Under the pieces are notes generated by a model. The model was not told the origin of the DNA and did not search any database. It worked only from the letters and a program-made list of their open reading frames with translations. The position numbers were made by a program, and so were the translations under genes. Positions 58,206 to 64,000 of a stretch of 64,000 nt of DNA are shown in pieces. The DNA lies in the NCBI RefSeq assembly GCF_017916325.1, contig NC_090171.1, positions 1,219,501 to 1,283,500 on the forward strand. The letters run 5' to 3'. Source of the DNA: Leishmania martiniquensis (taxonomy: Eukaryota > Euglenozoa > Kinetoplastea > Trypanosomatida > Trypanosomatidae). The first letter of the stretch is position 1, and each line of letters opens with the position of its first letter.

Positions 58206-59205
58206 CGGTGCCGTGGTGTGCGCTTGCGTGGTCCCTTACGGTGTGCGTGCGTGTAAAAGGACCTGATGTCTGTGCGTGCAACGAACGAGAAATGTGTAGA
58301 TGATCGGTACGGCGCGACAGGAAGTGAACGAGAAGGGGAAAAAGGGCAGCGCTAGGGTCGGGTGGCATACACAACGAAAGCACGCCGAGAAGGACCTCTC
58401 TTTTTCTGAGACCCACTCGGGTGGGGCTTGTGAACAACTGAGACGCGAGAGGGGAGGAGAAAAACGGAACTGACGGGAGGTGTGTGTGTGTGTGGGGACG
58501 AGGGAGGTGGTGGCGGTGGTGGTGGTGGACGGCATGGAGGGAGGAAAGTGAGTGCTCTGCCTTTGCCGCGGCTCAGCGGTGCTTCGGCAGATCGCGCGAC
58601 TTGCAAGACAGATGACACACATGCACACAATCGCTACCGCGAAAAAAAAGCAGTCAGGTAAGGAAGGAGCTCTTGCGCCGGGCACTGATGCTGGGCCGGG
58701 TGCCATTAGTGTGACACCGCCAGGGGTGGGTGGGTGGGCGAGGGCGGTCCTGCGTCGAGCCATCGGCATCGAGACCAGGAGGACACACCGGCTACGCCTC
58801 CGATGGCTGCTGCTTTCTCGCGGAGCCCCCCTCCACACTGGAAAGGCCATGGGCTCGAAAATGAGAGACAACGATGCGAATTTCGGCGCGGCCGGCGCCA
58901 CTGCTGGGGCGTGTGCGTGAAGCAGTTTACGGAGCACGCAAGCGCACACTAGCCAAAGCCAGAAAACAGGGAGGAGAACCCAAGTTACTGTACATGTTGC
59001 GCGGAGCAACCCGAGAAGGCGGCAGGGGGTGGGGGGAAGGGGGTGATGACGAGAGGAACAGTGCCCCATTCCCACGTGAAACCAAATGACTCCCCTCATT
59101 GCGTGTATGTGCGTGTGCGTATGAGGGGGAGGCGCTTCAGAAACGAAAGCGAAAATAAAAGAACACGCCCACACACAAGACGGCGTCCTGCGCTTCCTCT
59201 GAGTC
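58206..59205. other. Intergenic: 5'UTR of the thioredoxin-like gene and 3'UTR of the zinc-ribbon gene
   Basis: GTG and GGT-rich stretches at 58480-58530, purine-rich DNA at 59019-59045, and a pyrimidine tract on the minus strand near 58443-58465. A 312-codon minus-strand frame here is Ser/Pro/Leu repeat translation and is not called. Confidence 0.5.
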
Positions 59206-59835
59206 TCACAAAACGGTTGTTAGGCTCTTGCCGCACCTACCGCAATGGGCGACCGATGCGCATACTGCTTTGGCGCCACATTGCGCGCACGTAGCAGGGA
59301 CGGTGCCAACGAGGTGAGCTCGGATGGGCGGAAGGGTTACCACCTCCTGGGAGGTGCGAACAGGTGACGAAGGCGGCAGCGTATTAGCGGCGGGGCGCTG
59401 CCAAGCTCGTGGAGTTCCTGATGGCGGTGTCAAGGGAGCGTGTGGAGTGAAGGACACGCCGACCGAAGCGAGCAGCTTGTGTGGGGCACCCACAGAGTTG
59501 TGGCAGGCTTGATCCCCGTCTTCATTATCCATCAGAGCAGATAGGGGAGGACCGTGACGGTGGAACGACCGCGGAGACGCGAGTGGCAGCGTTGATGGGT
59601 TCACAGGCTCTTGCGCAACGGAGCGTGGTGTGCCGCGAGCTACTTGTACTGTACGAGATACATCTTCATCGCGCTTCTTATCTGTGACGGTTCGTGTCAT
59701 CAGGGCCGAGGAGTTGGGATTGCCACACAAAGACTCCTCTTGCCCCCTAGCTGTTGTGCTCCACATCGTTTGCAGCTCGCTCAGTCGCGACTGAAGCGAA
59801 GTCACGGTGATGAGGTCATCTTGAGCAACCTCCAT
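59206..59835 (-). CDS. Protein with C-terminal zinc ribbon, function unknown
   Basis: I do not recognise the family. 209 residues from an ATG. The N-terminus (1-35) is a short amphipathic helix with LQSRLSELQTMW. The middle is Ser/Pro/Thr-rich and probably disordered. The end has CAQCGAKAVCASVAHCGRCG, a compact zinc ribbon of the CxxC-x(n)-CxxC type, followed only by KSLTTVL. Such terminal ribbons often dock a protein to a complex. Codon usage and the compact ribbon support a real gene. No membrane segment or signal peptide. Confidence 0.65.
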   Translation of the reverse strand: MEVAQDDLITVTSLQSRLSELQTMWSTTARGQEESLCGNPNSSALMTRTVTDKKRDEDVSRTVQVARGTPRSVAQEPVNPSTLPLASPRSFHRHGPPLSALMDNEDGDQACHNSVGAPHKLLASVGVSFTPHAPLTPPSGTPRAWQRPAANTLPPSSPVRTSQEVVTLPPIRAHLVGTVPATCAQCGAKAVCASVAHCGRCGKSLTTVL

Positions 59836-61574
59836 CAGGACGAATCACACACGACCGTGACACACATGCACGCACACACACACACACACACAGACACGGA
59901 AACGCACGCTGATGAGAGCAGCACTGCCGTTGCCTCCGTCGGAATCAAAGTCTCTGCCCACAAATGGCGAGGGGAAGAGGTCACACACATGTACGTGCGG
60001 ACGGTGGCACATCAAGCTCGAGGGGAAGAAGGCGCCGCAGGCGAAACATGCGATGGAAGAGGGTGATAGATAGAGGTGAAGAGGAGAGAGGAGTGTAGTA
60101 GGAAGAGTTGCTATATTTCTATTTCTAGTGACCAAGCGCTCGCACAACGGCGCACAACGACCGCGGGCATGTTCATCACGTGTTTTTCGGAGCGTCCCGG
60201 TTCCATGGGGAGACGCGAGACACCGCGCTACAATGATGGGCGCTGCATGCGAACATGCTTCAACGACAGGCAACACATCTACGCACCACCATCTTGACAT
60301 CCACCACCGTTGCACGAAAGCGAGAGTGCGGGAAAGAGCGATGACGACTGCAGCAGCAGAGAGGGGTTGCTGCTTGGTTACTGAGCTCCTCCCCCTCCTC
60401 TCTGAGATAGGGACACGCACGCAAAGGGGTGCACTTCCCGTCGACCTTTTCGTCCGCAGCACTAAAGGGGTCGCCATCACCAACTACTCCGCCGAAAACA
60501 AACGAAAGCGCTTCCCCCCCATCGCATACGCCAACAAAGAATCAGAGAATCGTACCGTACAGCACCAACAACAGTGGACAACAGACGCCGGCTCACGGCG
60601 ACGAAAGAAATGACGAGGGAGAAGAGGGAGGCGATCAGCGGCCAGGGGCAAGGGGGGTGGGAGGCGGAGGAATGTAAAAGGCAGTGAAGGGCCGACGTCC
60701 AGTTCAGCATGCAGGAGGGCGCGCCGAATGGGGGATGCTGTGGTGGAAATGACATAAGGGCTCACCACAGCCACAACAAAAAAATAAGGAGGAATACACT
60801 CGTCTGATACTCGTGACGCGCGTCACAGGAGAGGGGGGTAAAGGGCCGCTACAACTGTCTCTCAGGCATTCCTCGCTTACACACACATTTAACCACAGAC
60901 ATTGATACACACACACACACGAGCACAGGCACATACGCCTCCAGTTACTCACGTCAGTGACAAGCGGTGAAGAAAGCACTGAAAAAAATGCGCGCATGCA
61001 TGGCTGGAGGCTGCCGATTCCACGCGGCAGAGAACAAGCGATCGCAAGCGACAGGCAGGGAGGAGAACGTAGGACGTGCGGAGAACGCGTAGAAGAAGAG
61101 GAGAGGGAAGGGTGGTGGGATGGGGATGGCGTACAAGACGGCGACACAACTTCAAGAAGACCGCCTCTTTACTTCCGATTTATGAATCTGCTTGCGCTGG
61201 CGCCTGTGCGTTACGCTCCTTCCCTCTGCCCTCCTCTCCTTTCTCCCCTGCCGTGTCTGCACTGATGCCAAAGAGGAAGCGAACCGCTCTTGAGGGTGTC
61301 TCGGGGGGGGGAGAGGAAGGACGGCGCAGGAGCCACGTGACCAGTCCCGTGCGCCGCAGGCGCCCCCCTTTCCCCCTCCTTCCTCCTTCACACCCGCGTG
61401 CACCTCACTCACGTTTTGCCCGCGAGCTCGACCCCCTCCCCCCCTTACGCCTGTCCTTGCCCACACTCCCCCACCGTCTCTCACCATTACCTTTTTTTGT
61501 CACATCTTTGTCTACTTCACCGCACCCCCCCGGTATCTCTCTCACGTGATTCGCTAATTGTGCAGCCTGCGCCG
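59836..61574. other. Intergenic: 5'UTR of the zinc-ribbon gene and 3'UTR of V-ATPase E
   Basis: CA repeat at 59872-59892, another at 60906-60921, purine tracts near 60054-60100 and 60600-60675, and C-rich runs at 61480-61540. ORFs up to 212 codons are repeat-derived. No gene is called. Confidence 0.5.
59872..59892. repeat. CA dinucleotide microsatellite
   Basis: About ten CA units about 35 nt upstream of the zinc-ribbon ATG. Confidence 0.8.
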
Positions 61575-62225
61575 TTACATGGGCGCCTCAGGGTTGAAGA
61601 GGTGGAAGCGCACCGTGGGCAGCTGCTCATCGAAGCAGGTCTTCGTGCGGTAGGACAGCGTGTTATTGCACACGACGCGGCCGTCGGTCGACATCACCAC
61701 TACACCACCCCACGCTTCGGCCGCGTTGAGGTAGGTCTTGCACGTCTGGATCGAGATGGTGTCACCAGTCTTCTCTTTGTACCACCGCTCCAGCTGCGGA
61801 ATCTCGCGTTTGACCTCGGCCTCATCCTTCTCACGGCACTGAATGACGGCGTCCGTTCGGATGGACATGAGCGACTGGTGGATGAGACTCACCAGCATCG
61901 GCGTGTACGTGGATGGGTTGTTGACCATGGCCACAATCTTCTGGCGCGTCTGCTCGTGCAGCTTCTCCATGATCTTCGCCCGCTCCTCCATGACGCGCAT
62001 GCGCTGAATTTTTGAGTAGTTCGCCCGAGCCACGCGACGGTCCACGTCGACCTGCTTGCATTTCTTCTCTGCCATAGCGCGGATCTTCTTCTTCTCCGCC
62101 TCGACCAGGCGCATCTTCTCCACGTCGTACTCCTCCTGTGCCGCTGCGTCGAGTTCCTCAGCCTTCTCTTGAGCCTCGCGCTCGATGAAGTCGATCATCG
62201 ACTGAATTTGGCGTGCCTCGCTCAT
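61575..62225 (-). CDS. V-type proton ATPase subunit E
   Basis: 216 residues from the ATG at 62223-62225; the frame above is UTR-like. The long N-terminal helix (about 1-100) is charged and begins SEARQIQSMIDFIEREAQEKAEE, as in eukaryotic E subunits, which start with helices rich in IEQEA..KA.EI. The globular C-terminal part contains GGVVVMSTDGRVVCNNTLSYR, matching the family's GGV.....G+I...NTLe.RL, and ends near LFNPEA. Subunit E pairs with G in the peripheral stalk linking V1 to Vo. In Leishmania the pump acidifies acidocalcisomes and lysosomes. Length is typical. Confidence 0.95.
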   Translation of the reverse strand: MSEARQIQSMIDFIEREAQEKAEELDAAAQEEYDVEKMRLVEAEKKKIRAMAEKKCKQVDVDRRVARANYSKIQRMRVMEERAKIMEKLHEQTRQKIVAMVNNPSTYTPMLVSLIHQSLMSIRTDAVIQCREKDEAEVKREIPQLERWYKEKTGDTISIQTCKTYLNAAEAWGGVVVMSTDGRVVCNNTLSYRTKTCFDEQLPTVRFHLFNPEAPM

Positions 62226-62797
62226 GGCTGTGGATGTGAAGAACGGGTGAAGAGATACGCAGAGGCAACGGGGGGAGGGGGCAGAGTGGCTCTGTCGACA
62301 GGGCGTGGGCAACAAACGGTGTGTGTACGTGTGGTGGGGGAAGGGGAAGGAGCAGCCAAGACGAGTACGTCACGAGGCAATCCACGTGCGCGTGTATGGA
62401 AAGGCCGATAGGTGAGACGATAGCTGGCAATGTAGACGCGGAGGTGGACATGTGGGCGTGAGCGTTTGTGGGGAAGCAAATGGGGAAGGCACCCCTCAGC
62501 ACGACTGAGGTGGGGGTGGGGAGGCACAGAGGCTCATCAGGAGGGACAAGAGGGCATGCAGGCCCATCGCACGCGGCAGGCACTCAATGAGCACACCCGA
62601 TGAGCAGCATTGAACACATTGCGCAGTGGCGATGCGGGGCTCTGCTGCCCAAAGTCATTCTTTTGTGCTATGCTGGGACACGTTTCAGGGAAAGCGAAAA
62701 CCAGTCTGTGAGCACTGTTCGAGCCGTGCCCGCTCACACGCGCAGGCACGTACACACGCACACACTTTCGGTCAACGGGCAGACGAAATTCATCGCT
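62226..62797. other. Intergenic: 5'UTR of V-ATPase E and 3'UTR of the small membrane protein
   Basis: Purine-rich DNA at about 62268-62350 fits a trans-splice region for subunit E. CA-rich DNA at about 62740-62765. No gene is seen. Confidence 0.5.
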
Positions 62798-63163
62798 TCA
62801 TCCCACCACTGCCACAGCTGAGCTTGCCACGGACTGGCGGTACTGCGCCCACAGCATCATAAACAGGAGCGGGGCAGTGACTGGTAGAACATGGCTGCGC
62901 CAGAGTCGAAAGCGCATGCTGTGCACCGACACCAGCATCGCATAAAAGGCCCACCCACTGAACACGGTCAGCAGACTGCCGGAGGGAATCGTGCGAAAGG
63001 GCGCCATGGCCGCGCCGCTAGTGGCGCCGAATATGAAAAGGTAATTTTGACACGTCATGAACCAGCGGATCCCTTCCCCGCAGGAGAAGAAGACGAAGAA
63101 GCACATGCACCAGCTGGCCACCGCATACGTCCAGAATAGTGCCTCGAGAAGTGCGAAGAGCAT
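62798..63163 (-). CDS. Small polytopic membrane protein, function unknown (121 residues)
   Basis: The start is the ATG at 63161-63163; the longer frame begins at GTG. Three or four hydrophobic helices at about residues 2-26, 38-52, 62-82 and 88-105 account for most of the protein, with a short polar tail. Cys and Phe are frequent in the first half. It shares size and topology with the tandem pair at 30.4-32.1 kb but not their GxWxD and N.PL elements, so I do not call it a paralogue. No signal-peptide cleavage site is obvious. A real gene by composition and strand. Confidence 0.6.
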   Translation of the reverse strand: MLFALLEALFWTYAVASWCMCFFVFFSCGEGIRWFMTCQNYLFIFGATSGAAMAPFRTIPSGSLLTVFSGWAFYAMLVSVHSMRFRLWRSHVLPVTAPLLFMMLWAQYRQSVASSAVAVVG

Positions 63164-63900
63164 CGCGTGGTGCTCTACTAATATGCTGTTGCTGCTGCTT
63201 ATCCGGTCGACGGTGTGCGCCTTCACGTACTAAAGGGAAGGAGTAGGGCCCCTGTCGCAAGCATGAGGGAAGTGGTCGCAGTGGGGGTGTTGCATGGTCG
63301 ATGAGTGAGAGAAATGCCCCCCCCCACTCTCCCCTCTTCCTCACACACACACACATCACGCACATGCACACATACACGCGCAGGTGGAGAGGGAGTGGGG
63401 GTGGGGGTGGGGTGAGGGAAAAAGGAGGACAGCCTTAGCAGACGATGCCCTTCCCTCTCCCCCCAAAGTTGCCCGTATCGAAGCACGTGGGCACGCATCC
63501 ACAGCCTCGCTCATCAGCAAAAGAGCGAAGGACGTGAGGCGTTGAATTGGCGGTGGCGCAGCGGGCCAGTGCTGGGGCCCATTGAGTAGATCCTCACCCG
63601 TGCACCCCATGGCGTTCACGTCGTCCTTCTCGCACGCACGTCGGCACTCGAGCACGCGCCCTCCCCGCCCAACTGAGCGCATGGGCACACGCATGCGTTT
63701 CTTTTTTCTTTTTTGCTGCTTTTTTCTTTACCTCTTCCGCTCCAGTAACATACGCTGTGCTTCAGCGCCCAGAGGAGCGTCCTTGTCCCTCTCCACGGCA
63801 GCACGCTCTCGCGCAACTCGGAGGGGGCAAGCTGCTAAGGGAGACATGGGCAGCGAGGGGGGGGCAAACAAGACACGCGGGTGCCATGAGCGCACCCCCC
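63164..63900. other. Intergenic: 5'UTR of the small membrane protein; CA and G-rich repeats
   Basis: CA repeat at 63342-63355 and a G-run cluster at 63389-63418 (four or more runs of three to five G, potential G-quadruplex on the plus strand). T runs at 63701-63729. A short frame ending at 63728 (residues like MLLERKR) could be part of the gene that may end at 63901; see the right-edge entry. Confidence 0.5.
63389..63418 (+). repeat. G-run cluster, possible G-quadruplex
   Basis: Several runs of three to five G separated by one or two bases lie next to a CA repeat. On the minus-strand transcript this would be a C-rich tract, suitable as a polypyrimidine tract. Confidence 0.5.
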
Positions 63901-63999
63901 TCACCCCACGCTCCAAGTGTCCTCCAACGCGCGGCTTGCCTGCTCCAGACACACGCGCTGAATAAAACTTTCACGGCGGTCCTTCTTGCTGCTGCGTCT
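63901..63999 (-). CDS. Possible C-terminal end of a gene extending past the right edge
   Basis: A frame open from the right edge runs for about 32 codons to a TGA at 63901-63903. It encodes a charged helix (KKDRRESFIQRV, then LEQASRALED) and its third positions are mostly G or C, as in real genes here. The two other minus-strand frames contain stops or low-complexity residues in the same stretch. A second open frame ends at 63728 and could be its continuation after a slip at the nearby G run. Function unknown, and a chance frame cannot be excluded. Confidence 0.35.
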   Translation of the reverse strand, partial: RRSSKKDRRESFIQRVCLEQASRALEDTWSVG

Positions 64000-64000
64000 A

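Noticed and set aside
58236..59174. 312-codon minus-strand ORF between two genes
   Set aside because: Ser/Pro/Thr/Leu repeat translation of UTR-type DNA with CA and GT repeats. No domain or conserved pattern seen.
59845..60483. 212-codon minus-strand ORF
   Set aside because: Includes a translated CA repeat (alternating Val and Cys) and low-complexity stretches. No domain and no convincing start.

Overview
This window reads as nuclear chromosomal DNA of a Leishmania-type trypanosomatid. It is GC-rich, the genes have no visible introns, every convincing gene lies on the minus strand, and genes are separated by 0.3-3.5 kb of polypurine/polypyrimidine and CA/TG microsatellite DNA. That is the usual layout of one polycistronic transcription unit, read here from right (64000) to left (1), with mRNAs matured by spliced-leader trans-splicing and polyadenylation. 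No tRNA, rRNA, CRISPR array, strand switch or bacterial-type promoter was seen. From memory, not checked, the gene order (ABCG transporter, PI3K-related kinase, succinyl-CoA ligase beta, bromodomain factor, GPx-like, fibrillarin, LipB, V-ATPase E) matches a block of Leishmania major chromosome 36.

Left part (1-12 kb): the N-terminal part of an ABCG transporter cut by the window edge, a degenerate MCM-like AAA+ protein, a tiny helical protein, a mitochondrial protein with an mL43-like fold, the SF3b subunit PHF5A, and a Hrd1-like membrane RING ubiquitin ligase. Middle (12-25 kb): one 4185-codon PI3K-related kinase gene whose C-terminus aligns best with DNA-PKcs but whose catalytic loop is altered. 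Then (25-36 kb) long non-coding stretches, mitochondrial succinyl-CoA ligase beta, a tandem pair of related four-helix membrane proteins that may be Erg28-like, a frameshifted gene relic near 33.5-34.2 kb, and a bromodomain factor.

Right part (36-64 kb): an Obg GTPase, the exosome helicase MTR4, a GPx-like peroxidase, exosome subunit RRP41, a small acidic protein, AP-2 mu, SF3b p14, a PEX22-like peroxin, a cullin, fibrillarin, LipB octanoyltransferase, a thioredoxin-like protein with a long acidic linker, a zinc-ribbon protein, V-ATPase subunit E, a small membrane protein, and possibly the last codons of one more gene at the right edge. RNA processing is prominent (PHF5A and p14 of SF3b, MTR4 and RRP41 of the exosome, fibrillarin of box C/D snoRNPs). 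Because transcription is polycistronic, this adjacency does not imply co-regulation.

The segment from about 47.3 to 53.9 kb is clearly more AT-rich than the rest, in coding as well as non-coding DNA. It ends against a very GC-rich block at about 53.98-54.31 kb. Starts were chosen as the first in-frame ATG after a plausible polypyrimidine tract plus AG; several longer reading frames begin only at GTG or TTG and were shortened.
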